DNA of 19,853 bases from JAAYEB01 sp035306725. GTDB taxonomy: Bacteria; Fibrobacterota; Chitinivibrionia; Chitinivibrionales; Chitinispirillaceae. Below the pieces are notes generated by a model, which searched no databases, had not been told where the DNA came from, and worked only from the letters and a program-made list of their open reading frames with translations. Below are positions 7,215 to 15,156 of the stretch, piece by piece. The stretch's first letter is position 1. Each line of letters opens with the position of its first letter. A program made the translations under genes and the position numbers. Location of the stretch: contig DATGNN010000073.1 in NCBI GenBank assembly GCA_035306725.1, positions 1-19,853 of the forward strand, given 5' to 3'.

Positions 7215-7673
7215 ATGTCTTTTATTGATTCGATAAAATCTGTAATAGAGCATAAGGTTCAGGATCTTGGGTTCGAACTGTTTGATTTACGCTGGTTTAG
7301 TGCTGGTACCAGATCGATTCTCAGGGTTACAATTGATTCTTCAAAGGGTGTTACAATAAAAGATTGTGAAATTGTGAGCAGGGAACTGTCTGAGATACTG
7401 GATTCAGAGCAGTTTTCACAGGACCGGTTTTACACACTTGAGGTATCATCACCTGGAATTGACCGTCCTTTGAAAACTGAACGTGATTACAAAAGAATTA
7501 TCGGACATCCTGTACTTGTTCATTTATCGGAACCGGTTGAAGGAAAAAAGAGTTTTGAGGGAGAAGTAGTAAAATGCGAAAATGGCATTTTGGTACTTAA
7601 TTTTAACAATAAAATGGTGGAGATTCCGTTATCAATTATTTACAGTGGAAAAGAAGAAATCCGGTTCAAATAA
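7215..7673 (+). CDS. rimP: Ribosome maturation factor RimP
   Basis: Assists assembly of the 30S ribosomal subunit in the cytoplasm. The protein starts MSFIDSIKSVIEHKVQDLGFELFDLRW, the typical RimP N-terminal helix and first strand. It continues with FYTLEVSSPGIDRPLKTERDYKRIIGHPV, the most conserved RimP block, and ends with a small SH3-like C-terminal domain. From the ATG at 7215 it is 152 residues, the usual length. An in-frame ATG at 7191 would add eight residues, but it sits directly after the T-tract of the hairpin and has no ribosome-binding site. The site before 7215 (GAG at 7205-7207) is weak too. It is the first gene of the block, 16 bases ahead of nusA, an arrangement shared by most bacteria. 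Confidence 0.92.
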   Translation: MSFIDSIKSVIEHKVQDLGFELFDLRWFSAGTRSILRVTIDSSKGVTIKDCEIVSRELSEILDSEQFSQDRFYTLEVSSPGIDRPLKTERDYKRIIGHPVLVHLSEPVEGKKSFEGEVVKCENGILVLNFNNKMVEIPLSIIYSGKEEIRFK

Positions 7674-7689
7674 TGGAAGGATTAAATAG

Positions 7690-9081
7690 ATGAGAAAGAA
7701 GAGCAAAAACGAAGCATTAAAGGCGCTTGATATAGTTGCTTCGATTAGTGCCGTTACAAAGGAAAAAAGTATCAGTATGGACATGGTACTTGAGACGCTC
7801 AAGGATGCTTTGACTACTGGTGCACGTAAATATTTAAAAAAGCCGATAAATGTTGAAGCCAGAGTGGACCGGGAAAAGGGTACCATAGAAGTCTTTACCC
7901 GTCAGACTGTTGTTGAGGTAGTTGAGGACCCTGAAATGCAGATCTCAATTGATGAAGCTCGTGAGATTGACAATGAACTGGAACCGGGTGATGAGCTGGT
8001 TCAGGAACTGGATATCGACAGATTTGGAAGAATGGCCATTCAGACTGCCAAGCAGGTAATAATTCAAAGGGTTCGTGAAGCTGAGCGTGATAAGATTTTT
8101 GTTGATTACAGTGAAAGAATCGGAGAGTTGGTGACCGGGACTGTTCAGCAGATTGAAAAGGGTAATGTCCTTGTTAATCTGGGACGTACTGAGGCTTTAC
8201 TGCCTTTCAGGGAGCAGATCAGAAAAGAACATTATCGTCAGGGAGACAATATTCGGGCCTGTATCACCGATGTAAAGAACAATCTTAAAGGGCCTCAGGT
8301 TATAATTTCGCGTACGTGCCCCGAATTTCTCGCACGGCTTTTTGAGCTTGAAGTGCCGGAAATATTTGACAAAACAGTTCGTATTGTTAAGGTCGTACGT
8401 GATCCGGGACACAGGTCAAAAATCGCAGTTACTACAAGTGACAGCAGGGTTGATCCTGTTGGTGCCTGTGTTGGTATGAGGGGAAATCGTGTTCAGGCTA
8501 TTGTCAGGGAACTGTCAAATGAACGAATCGACATAATTAACTGGACTGATGAATTATCTCTTCTGGTACGTCGTGTTTTTTCTCCTGCGGAAGTCAAACG
8601 GGTTATCCCTGTTGGTGATCACAAAATTGTTGTTGTTATTCGGGAAGAGGATCTTGCTCAGGCTATTGGAAGAGAGGGACAGAATATACGCCTCGCATCA
8701 AAAATGCTTGATAAAGAGATTGATGTTTTTGGCGACGAAGAGTTTTCAAATATGACTGAAGAGCAGCGTTCAGAGGCGTTAAGTGAAATCCCTTCTGCTG
8801 CGCAGAGTCATGAACAAAAATCTGAATCGGATGCGCAAACGGGCGAATTTGACAGTGAACAGGATCAAAATGATGAGACTTATGATGAAGCGTATGATGC
8901 GATGAGGGATGAAGCCAGGGGGGAACTTTTTTCTCAGAATAAAAATGAAGAAACTCCCGTTGTTGGTGAAATAATTGATAGTGCTTTAGGTACTATGACA
9001 GAATCGGATGAAGACGCACAGGAGGCGATAGATGATACTCATGAAAATAAAGAGAGTAAATCAGCCGGTTCTACGCCTTAA
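7690..9081 (+). CDS. nusA: Transcription termination/antitermination factor NusA
   Basis: Binds RNA polymerase and nascent RNA, modulating pausing, intrinsic termination and antitermination. Domain order fits NusA: N-terminal polymerase-binding domain (about 1-130), S1 domain (about 142-205, around LVTGTVQQIEKGNVLVNLG), KH1 with GMRG at 262-265 and KH2 with GREG at 327-330. A long acidic tail rich in Asp/Glu (about 350-463) follows, in place of the AR repeats of enterobacterial NusA. The ATG at 7690 follows GGAAGG at 7675-7680. It sits between rimP and infB as usual, but the ylxR gene often found after nusA is absent. The hairpin before rimP offers a route for NusA-dependent feedback. Identification is firm. 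Confidence 0.97.
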   Translation: MRKKSKNEALKALDIVASISAVTKEKSISMDMVLETLKDALTTGARKYLKKPINVEARVDREKGTIEVFTRQTVVEVVEDPEMQISIDEAREIDNELEPGDELVQELDIDRFGRMAIQTAKQVIIQRVREAERDKIFVDYSERIGELVTGTVQQIEKGNVLVNLGRTEALLPFREQIRKEHYRQGDNIRACITDVKNNLKGPQVIISRTCPEFLARLFELEVPEIFDKTVRIVKVVRDPGHRSKIAVTTSDSRVDPVGACVGMRGNRVQAIVRELSNERIDIINWTDELSLLVRRVFSPAEVKRVIPVGDHKIVVVIREEDLAQAIGREGQNIRLASKMLDKEIDVFGDEEFSNMTEEQRSEALSEIPSAAQSHEQKSESDAQTGEFDSEQDQNDETYDEAYDAMRDEARGELFSQNKNEETPVVGEIIDSALGTMTESDEDAQEAIDDTHENKESKSAGSTP

Positions 9082-9203
9082 ATGAAGTATAATTACAACT
9101 TGTTACTGTTTATAAAAAAAATGTGCGCGTCCATGTTTCTAACAATTTAGCGCGCTTTCATAACAATCCGATCAGCCGGCAGTCAATATATGAGAGGTAA
9201 AGC
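9082..9203. other. nusA-infB gap with a weak inverted repeat
   Basis: This 122-base gap is the longest inside the nusA to ribF run. GCGCG at 9125-9129 can pair with CGCGC at 9151-9155 across a 21-base loop, followed only by TTT. It is too weak to call a terminator. No coding frame is seen, and no ylxR or L7Ae-like gene. The infB ribosome-binding site GAGAGG lies at 9192-9197. Confidence 0.4.
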
Positions 9204-11609
9204 ATGGCAAAAGAGAAAGTTTACAAATTAGCCCAGGAATTCAAGGTCTCGAGCGAAGCTCTTGTGCAGATGCTGCGCGGCATGGGTATACAGGTTAAAA
9301 GTCATATGAGCACTGTTGACGAAAGTCTTCGAAACGACATCAAGAAGAAATTCGAACAGGAACGTGCTGAAATTAAAAAAGAGTATGAACGAAAAAAACA
9401 GATGCTTACCAGGGCACGCGAAGAACTGATTGGGAGAGAGGAAGAACAGGAATCTCAGAAGAGTGTAGAAAAAAGTGATTCTGGTAGTGAAAAGAATGTA
9501 GAAAAGAGCGATATAAAACCAAAAGAAGCAAAACCGCACGTTTCACATCGGCGGTTTGGGCGCAGTGAGCAGCCTTCAAGAGAACGTACGTATATATCCC
9601 CAGAAAAAACTGTATCAAAAGATATGCCGGCAACACCGTTGACGCCTAACAAGACTGCGGAAGATAAGTCAGGAGCCAGAAAAGATAAAAAGAAAAAATC
9701 TAAAAAACGTTCTGGGAGGCCCGAAATCAATGAGATTGAATTAAAAGCCAATATTAAAAGGACTCTTGCCAAAATTGGCTCTGGTACATCAAAAAAGAAA
9801 TATAAAAAAGAGGCCGCTCATATTTCTGAGGGAAAAGAAGAACGTAAAATTTTAAATGTGGCTGAGTTTGTAACTGTTAATGAATTATCAAATATGATGA
9901 ACGTGGCTGTTTCAGAGATTATTACGAAGTGTCTGGAGTTGGGGCTATTTGTTACTATTAATCAAAGACTGGATTTTGAAACTATAGAGTTGCTTGCTGA
10001 TGAGTTCGGGTATTCTGCAAAATTGATGACAGAGTATGCTCCTGAATTCGAAGAAACAGAAACTCCGGAGGATACCGATAAGCTTGTGCCACGTGCTCCG
10101 GTTGTAACTGTTATGGGGCATGTTGATCATGGTAAAACATCACTTCTGGATTATGTCAGAAAAACCAATGTAATAGGAGGTGAATCGGGTGGCATTACCC
10201 AGCACATTGCAGCCTACGAAGTAAAGACCAGGCAAGGTTCTGTAACATTTCTTGATACTCCTGGTCATGAAGCATTTACGGCTATGCGTGCCAGGGGATC
10301 TCAAATAACTGATGTAATTGTACTTGTGGTTGCTGCAGATTCTGGTGTCATGCCTCAGACCAGAGAAGCTATTGACCATGCGAAAGCTGCAAATGTCCCA
10401 CTTGTAATAGCAATTAACAAAACAGATTTACCTACTGCCAATATCGATCGTATCAAGGGAGAACTCGCTCAATATAATGTTCTTGTTGAGGACTACGGCG
10501 GGCAGGTTTCATGTGTAGAAATCTCTGCAAAAACAGGTAAAGGCATAGATAAACTTCTTGAGGTGCTTACACTTGAAACTGAAATTATGGAACTGAAGGC
10601 AAATCCGGAAGGATATGCATCAGGGGTCGTTATTGAATCGGAACTCGATAAGGGAAAAGGTTCTATCGCTACAATTCTGGTGCAAAAGGGTACTTTAAGA
10701 AAAGGCGATGCCTTTGTAACTGGTATTCATTATGGTCGTGTCCGTGATCTTCTTAATGAACGTGGTATGAGTATTGACGAAGCCAAGCCTTCACAACCTG
10801 TATTGGTGTTAGGCCTTTCGGGTACTCCCCAGGCTGGTGATTCTTTCCGGGTTGCTGAAGATGAAAAAGAGGCAAGAGAAATTGCTGCAAGGAGGCGTCT
10901 GGCACAAAGAGAACGGGAAATTCGTAAAATCGGCACTATTTCACTGGATCGCCTATATGAAAAGATTAAGGCTGGTCATGTTCAGACTCTTAATCTGGTT
11001 ATAAAAGGTGATGTAGATGGTTCTGTTGAGGTTTTGGCTGATTCTATGGAAAAGCTCAGTACTGAGGAGATAAAGGTTAGTGTAATTCATAAAAGTGTAG
11101 GTTCTATAAAAGAAACTGATATAATGCTTGCAACTGCATCAGATGCTCTGATAATAGGATTCCACCTGAGTCCGAATTCAAAGATAAGGGAGCTGGCAAA
11201 AAATGAAGGTGTGGAAATACGAACTTACAGAATTATATATGAAGCACTTGATGATGTACGTAATGCAATGGAAGGTATGTTGAAACCGGAAATTAAAGAG
11301 AATGTTCTTGCTTCTGTTGAAATTCGTCAGGTGTTCAAAGTTTCAAAAGTCGGCATTGTTGCCGGTTGTCTTGTTACATCCGGTACGGTAACGCGAAATG
11401 CCAAAGCAAGATTGATCAGAGATGATGTCATCGTTTTTGAAGGTCGTGTTGGAAGCCTGAAAAGGATGCAGGATGATGTCCGTGAAGTAAATTCGGGATA
11501 TGAATGCGGTTTAAGTCTTGATCACTATTCAGATTATAAGGTTGGAGACAGGGTAGAAGTTTTTGAGGAAGTTGAAGTTGCCAGGAAGCTTTCCTCTTCA
11601 GCCAAATAA
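9204..11609 (+). CDS. infB: Translation initiation factor IF-2
   Basis: GTPase that places initiator fMet-tRNA on the 30S subunit and promotes 50S joining. At 801 residues it has an N-terminal IF2_N-type segment (about 3-55, KVYKLAQEFKVSSEALVQML). A Lys/Glu-rich low-complexity linker runs to about 210, and a second IF2_N-like segment (about 213-285) begins ILNVAEFVTVNELSNMM. The G domain has GHVDHGKT at 305-312, GGITQHI, DTPGH from 351, NKTD at 405-408 and SAK. Domains II, III and the C-terminal tRNA-binding domain follow, ending VEVARKLSSSAK. The start is supported by GAGAGG seven bases upstream. NKTD replaces the more common NKID/NKMD but keeps the guanine-specific residues. rbfA follows nine bases after the stop. 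Confidence 0.98.
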   Translation: MAKEKVYKLAQEFKVSSEALVQMLRGMGIQVKSHMSTVDESLRNDIKKKFEQERAEIKKEYERKKQMLTRAREELIGREEEQESQKSVEKSDSGSEKNVEKSDIKPKEAKPHVSHRRFGRSEQPSRERTYISPEKTVSKDMPATPLTPNKTAEDKSGARKDKKKKSKKRSGRPEINEIELKANIKRTLAKIGSGTSKKKYKKEAAHISEGKEERKILNVAEFVTVNELSNMMNVAVSEIITKCLELGLFVTINQRLDFETIELLADEFGYSAKLMTEYAPEFEETETPEDTDKLVPRAPVVTVMGHVDHGKTSLLDYVRKTNVIGGESGGITQHIAAYEVKTRQGSVTFLDTPGHEAFTAMRARGSQITDVIVLVVAADSGVMPQTREAIDHAKAANVPLVIAINKTDLPTANIDRIKGELAQYNVLVEDYGGQVSCVEISAKTGKGIDKLLEVLTLETEIMELKANPEGYASGVVIESELDKGKGSIATILVQKGTLRKGDAFVTGIHYGRVRDLLNERGMSIDEAKPSQPVLVLGLSGTPQAGDSFRVAEDEKEAREIAARRRLAQREREIRKIGTISLDRLYEKIKAGHVQTLNLVIKGDVDGSVEVLADSMEKLSTEEIKVSVIHKSVGSIKETDIMLATASDALIIGFHLSPNSKIRELAKNEGVEIRTYRIIYEALDDVRNAMEGMLKPEIKENVLASVEIRQVFKVSKVGIVAGCLVTSGTVTRNAKARLIRDDVIVFEGRVGSLKRMQDDVREVNSGYECGLSLDHYSDYKVGDRVEVFEEVEVARKLSSSAK

Positions 11610-11618
11610 GGAATAAAA

Positions 11619-11978
11619 ATGTCTTCTTTACAATTTCATATAGAACGTCTTTCAGGGCTTCTTCAACAGCAAATACAAACAGTAATAGCACAGGAGTTAA
11701 GGGATCCAAGGATTCCTCCTGTTGTTACTGTTACACAGGTAAAACTCGCGCAGGATACCAGAAATGCTACTGTGTTTGTTAGTGTGTACGGGGATAATAA
11801 AGCTCAAAATGATGCTGTTGCAGCGTTGAACAAAGCAGCACCATTTATTCAGAGGGTTGTTGCAGGCCGTATTACTACAAAACATTTTCCACGTCTATAT
11901 TTTAAACTCGATAAATCAATCGAGCATAGTCAACATATAAATGAGCTTCTCAAAGATATTAAAAATGATCTGGAATGA
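11619..11978 (+). CDS. rbfA: 30S ribosome-binding factor RbfA
   Basis: Small KH-fold protein that binds the pre-30S particle near the 5' end of 16S rRNA and aids its maturation, notably in the cold. The 119-residue sequence has the typical start RLSGLLQQQIQTVIAQELRDPRI, the strand VTVTQVKLAQDTRNATVFVSVYG, and ends with the family stretch PRLYFKLDKSIEHSQHINELL. The ATG at 11619 follows TAAGGA at 11607-11612, which overlaps the infB stop, so translation is probably coupled to infB. The 3' end overlaps the start of nrnA. Confidence 0.95.
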   Translation: MSSLQFHIERLSGLLQQQIQTVIAQELRDPRIPPVVTVTQVKLAQDTRNATVFVSVYGDNKAQNDAVAALNKAAPFIQRVVAGRITTKHFPRLYFKLDKSIEHSQHINELLKDIKNDLE

Positions 11979-12918
11979 TCTTGATGCAGCTATAAAGGCT
12001 AATCAAAGTTTTCTTCTTTCTTCTCATTTGAGCCCGGATGGTGATGCTATTGGATCGCAATTAGCTTTCTACTGGTACCTTGAATCGCTTGGTAAAAATG
12101 TTACTATGTTTAATCAGGATCCGATTCCGGCAAAGTTTCGTTTTTTGAAATACAGTGATTTGTCAAATCTCCATAAACCTTCCGATAAATTCGACATAGT
12201 GATTGTTCTGGATTGTTCAAATCCAGGGCGTCTGGGTTGGGATGGAGTTATGGAAACGGCTCCGTTTATTATCAACTTCGATCATCATAGGGATAACTCC
12301 CATTTTGGTAAAATTAATATTGTCAAAACAGATGCTGCTGCTACAGGTGAACTGATATATCAGTTTTTTGTTCAAAATAAGATTGATTTTCCGCCAGATG
12401 TAGCTGAAGCTCTTTATACTGCCATAATGACTGATACCGGAGGATTCCGTTTCTCCAATACCAACAGCAGGGTTTTGCGTACATGTGCCGATCTTTCTGA
12501 CAGGGGTGCTGATTGTGCCAGGATTTATGATAAGGTATATACATCGCATTCAGCCGTTGCCCTTAACCTGCAAGCAAAAATCTGGTCTACGTTGGCTTTT
12601 TATCTTGATAATCATGTTTGTTGCATGAATATGCCATTATCTTTGCTTAATAAACTGGGCGCTCAATATTCAGACAGTGAAGGGATGGCTGATTATACGA
12701 TTACAGCAACCGGTGTTGATGTTGGTATTATGGCCAAGCATACTGATAATGAAACACATTTTAGTTTACGATCGAGAGGTCGGATCGATGTAGGTAAAAT
12801 TGCCCAGAAAGTAAAGGGTGGTGGAGGACATTCCTGTGCTGCAGGATGTACGATTCCAGAGCCTTATTCACAGGCCCTTATAAAGATGCTGAAAATTATT
12901 GAAAAGGTATTGGATTGA
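11965..12918 (+). CDS. nrnA: DHH/DHHA1 phosphoesterase, NrnA-type oligoribonuclease / pAp phosphatase
   Basis: Degrades very short RNA oligonucleotides and, in many members, removes the 3' phosphate of pAp. Metal-binding motifs are in order: HLSPDGD (H21, D25, D27), VLDCSNPGRLG, NFDHHRDN with D106-H107-H108, and TDTGGFRFSNT. The DHHA1 motif GGGGH at 285-289 completes the set. The frame opens at an ATG at 11941, but the ATG at 11965 gives MIWNDLDAAIKANQSFLLSSH, which matches the family N terminus, and a normal 317 residues. Either way it overlaps rbfA (by 14 bases from 11965), and there is no strong ribosome-binding site, so translational coupling to rbfA is likely. Position between rbfA and truB is common. 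It may supply the final step of RNA decay downstream of PNPase, encoded in the same block. Confidence 0.92.
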   Translation: MIWNDLDAAIKANQSFLLSSHLSPDGDAIGSQLAFYWYLESLGKNVTMFNQDPIPAKFRFLKYSDLSNLHKPSDKFDIVIVLDCSNPGRLGWDGVMETAPFIINFDHHRDNSHFGKINIVKTDAAATGELIYQFFVQNKIDFPPDVAEALYTAIMTDTGGFRFSNTNSRVLRTCADLSDRGADCARIYDKVYTSHSAVALNLQAKIWSTLAFYLDNHVCCMNMPLSLLNKLGAQYSDSEGMADYTITATGVDVGIMAKHTDNETHFSLRSRGRIDVGKIAQKVKGGGGHSCAAGCTIPEPYSQALIKMLKIIEKVLD

Positions 12919-12921
12919 TTT

Positions 12922-13794
12922 TTGGATGGTTTCCTGTTAATTAACAAGCCCCGCGGGCCATCATCTTTTCGGATTGTATCCAGATTAAGGCAAATCCTGT
13001 GTATTAAAAAAGTCGGGCATGCAGGAACACTGGATCCATTGGCAAGTGGTCTTCTTGTTATCGCAATCGGCAATGCTACTCGACTCATTCAGTATATCCC
13101 ATCTGAACCAAAAGTATACCAGTTTGGAATACAGTTTGGTAAACAGACTGATACGCTTGATTCGGAGGGGAGTATTGTATGTCAGGGTGGAAAAATACCA
13201 CAGGAACTGCAATTGCGAAAAGTGCTTGAAAGCTTTATTGGTGAACAGATGCAGAAACCGCCGGAGTTTTCTGCTTTGAAAATTAATGGAGTGAGGGCCT
13301 ATGAACTGGCGCGAAAAGGTAAAAAAACGCAGCTCCAATCACGCAAAATTAACGTATATTCAATCCAATTAACAGAATATAATTCACAAACTGCACAGGC
13401 AAACCTGGAAGTTTGTTGTTCGGGTGGAACTTATGTCAGGGCTCTTGCCCGGGATATTGCCGCCAGTCTGGATTCTTGCGGTTATGCAACATTCGTTTAT
13501 CGTAAAGGTTCAGGTACCTTTGAGATCTCTTCTTCAATAGAACTTGACAAGTGCGATAATGTCAAAAAGTATATTATACCAGTTAGAAAAGTATTCAGGG
13601 ATTATCCCTCTATTGAAGTAACGTTGGATCAGAACACTTTAATAGCTAATGGTCGTGATATAGAGATCTCTCAAAGTCTGATATCTGAATCTAATATGGT
13701 ATTTGCTTATAAAAATCAGATGTTATTAGCGGTATTGAGGCACAAAGAGGATAATATCTATCACCCTTCACATGTTTTTTTTCAGAGTAGATAA
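12922..13794 (+). CDS. truB: tRNA pseudouridine-55 synthase TruB
   Basis: Converts U55 in the T-loop of tRNAs to pseudouridine. The start is a TTG at 12922, giving MDGFLLINKPRGPSSF, the characteristic TruB N terminus; no in-frame ATG fits as well. The catalytic motif GHAGTLDPLASGLL contains D38. Further blocks are QFGKQTDTLDSEG, KPPEFSALKINGVRAYELARKG and CSGGTYVRALARDI. The protein has 290 residues, including a C-terminal PUA-like portion. Only three bases separate it from the nrnA stop, and GGA at 12912-12914 inside the nrnA end is the only weak ribosome-binding site. The rare start and weak site suggest low or coupled translation. Confidence 0.95.
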   Translation: MDGFLLINKPRGPSSFRIVSRLRQILCIKKVGHAGTLDPLASGLLVIAIGNATRLIQYIPSEPKVYQFGIQFGKQTDTLDSEGSIVCQGGKIPQELQLRKVLESFIGEQMQKPPEFSALKINGVRAYELARKGKKTQLQSRKINVYSIQLTEYNSQTAQANLEVCCSGGTYVRALARDIAASLDSCGYATFVYRKGSGTFEISSSIELDKCDNVKKYIIPVRKVFRDYPSIEVTLDQNTLIANGRDIEISQSLISESNMVFAYKNQMLLAVLRHKEDNIYHPSHVFFQSR

Positions 13795-13799
13795 ATATA

Positions 13800-14750
13800 A
13801 TGGAAGTTATTGGATTAAAAGACAAGCTTGATTCAACCAAGAAGTCGATAATAACGGTTGGTAATTTTGACGGAGTTCACTGCGGGCATCGTATTTTAAT
13901 TGAGGAACTGGTTAAAAGGGCTGAAAAGGAAAACAAACGTAGTGTATTGATTACATTCGAACCTCATACAAGAGAGGTACTTTTTGCGGATCTGCCTAGT
14001 AATCTGCTGACTACTTTTCCGGAAAAAAAGATACTTGTGGAGATGTTGAAAGTGGATTATTTGCTCAGAATTCCATTTGATAAGGAATTCAGTGAAAAGA
14101 CTCCAGAGAATTTCATTGAGGAAATTCTGATTTCTAAACTTCATGCATCCGACTGGATTATGGGAGAGGGGCATAGTATTGGAAAAAACAGATCTGGTGG
14201 AAGGAAATTTTTGCATGATGGCATGAGCAAATATCATATTAATATATTTACCGCGAATCTGAAGCGTATGGGAGCAGAAACTGTTTCTTCGACTCAGATT
14301 CGCAAGCATATAATTAAAGGACGAGTTACTGAAGCAGTAGAGATGTTGGGTCATCCTTACCTGATTTCAGCTCAACGGATCCAGGGATTAAAAGTTGGTT
14401 CAAAGCTCGGTTTTCCTACCCTGAATTTTAAGCGGCCGCCTTCGCAAAAAGTTTTACCGCCTTCCGGGGTTTATGCAGCTGAGCTGGAGTTTAGCGGAAA
14501 TGTGATTCAGGGGGCGCTCTATTTTGGTGAATGTCCTACATTCACACAGAGAGATGTTCATTTTGAATTTCATGCATTTGATATGAAAGGTTTTGAACCA
14601 CAAACAGGTAGTAATGCCGGTATATGGGTCTACAGATTTATCAGGGGTAATCAGCTTTTTTCTGGTGAAGATAAACTTGTAGAACAGATTAATAAGGACA
14701 TTATTGATATTAAAAAATTCTTTTTGGAGGAGAAACAGACATGGCGTTGA
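13800..14750 (+). CDS. ribF: Bifunctional riboflavin kinase / FAD synthetase RibF
   Basis: Phosphorylates riboflavin to FMN and adenylates FMN to FAD. The N-terminal nucleotidyltransferase half has GNFDGVHCGH (residues 21-30) and VSSTQIRKHI. The C-terminal flavokinase half has LGFPTLNF (GFPTLN at 204-209) and FEFHAFD, whose Glu corresponds to the proposed catalytic Glu of the family. The 316-residue length is typical. The region usually reading like GxDFxFG is GEGHSIGKNRSGG here, a divergent variant. The start at 13800 lies five bases after truB, with only a weak AGAG-type site, and the 3' end overlaps rpsO by 10 bases. RibF next to truB and rpsO is a common arrangement. Confidence 0.94.
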   Translation: MEVIGLKDKLDSTKKSIITVGNFDGVHCGHRILIEELVKRAEKENKRSVLITFEPHTREVLFADLPSNLLTTFPEKKILVEMLKVDYLLRIPFDKEFSEKTPENFIEEILISKLHASDWIMGEGHSIGKNRSGGRKFLHDGMSKYHINIFTANLKRMGAETVSSTQIRKHIIKGRVTEAVEMLGHPYLISAQRIQGLKVGSKLGFPTLNFKRPPSQKVLPPSGVYAAELEFSGNVIQGALYFGECPTFTQRDVHFEFHAFDMKGFEPQTGSNAGIWVYRFIRGNQLFSGEDKLVEQINKDIIDIKKFFLEEKQTWR

Positions 14751-15010
14751 CCAAAGAACGCAAACAGGAATTAACCAAAGATTACGGTGAGAACGAAAAA
14801 GATACGGGAAACAGTTGTGTACAGGTTGCAATGTTAACCGAACGTATCAGTCAACTTACGTCGCATTTAAAAATCAATCCAAAAGATCACCATACCCGCC
14901 ATGGGCTTCTTAAAATGGTTGGACAGCGTCGATCTCTATTGGATTATATTGCAGATAGGGATATCGAAAAATATCGTAGTTTAATCAAAAAACTTGGAAT
15001 TAGAAAATAA
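14741..15010 (+). CDS. rpsO: 30S ribosomal protein S15 (uS15)
   Basis: Primary 16S rRNA-binding protein of the central domain and part of an inter-subunit bridge. The 89-residue protein is standard throughout: MALTKERKQELTKDYGENEKDTGN, then VQVAMLTERISQLTSHLK, DHHTRHGLLKMVGQRRSLLDYI and a basic end. GGAGGAG at 14726-14732, the best ribosome-binding site of the block, precedes the ATG by eight bases and lies inside ribF, whose stop is 10 bases into rpsO. A terminator-like palindrome follows the stop immediately. That fits a need for S15 in larger amounts than PNPase. Confidence 0.97.
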   Translation: MALTKERKQELTKDYGENEKDTGNSCVQVAMLTERISQLTSHLKINPKDHHTRHGLLKMVGQRRSLLDYIADRDIEKYRSLIKKLGIRK

Positions 15011-15040
15011 GCGGTGTAATTACACCGCTTTCCTTTTTTT
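15009..15040 (+). terminator. Palindromic terminator between rpsO and pnp
   Basis: Positions 15009-15030 form a perfect 22-base palindrome (arms AAGCGGTGTAA and its complement), starting inside the rpsO stop codon. TCC and then seven T residues follow to 15040. The strong GCGGTG/CACCGC stem and T-run make an intrinsic terminator, probably leaky because pnp lies downstream. The two-base CC interruption before the T-run may weaken it. Confidence 0.75.
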
Positions 15041-15156
15041 CGCTTTCAACAAACGACTTGTCTGTTTCCCTGCGGCTACCATGTCTTGATACCTTTCAAA
15101 TCCGTTAAGAGAAGACAAACAACTAATAAATTACAATTTAACATCAGGAGTTATGA

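Noticed and set aside
9125..9155. GCGCG/CGCGC inverted repeat between nusA and infB as a terminator
   Set aside because: The five-base stem with a loop of about 21 bases and only TTT after it is too weak, and infB needs to be transcribed with nusA.
9228..9772. Several overlapping minus-strand open frames opposite the IF-2 linker
   Set aside because: They mirror the Lys/Glu-rich low-complexity coding sequence of infB, read as Phe/Leu-rich peptides, and have no family resemblance or ribosome-binding sites.
13896..14354. A 152-codon minus-strand open frame opposite ribF
   Set aside because: ribF is an unmistakable gene in the other strand, and the antisense peptide has no recognisable motif.
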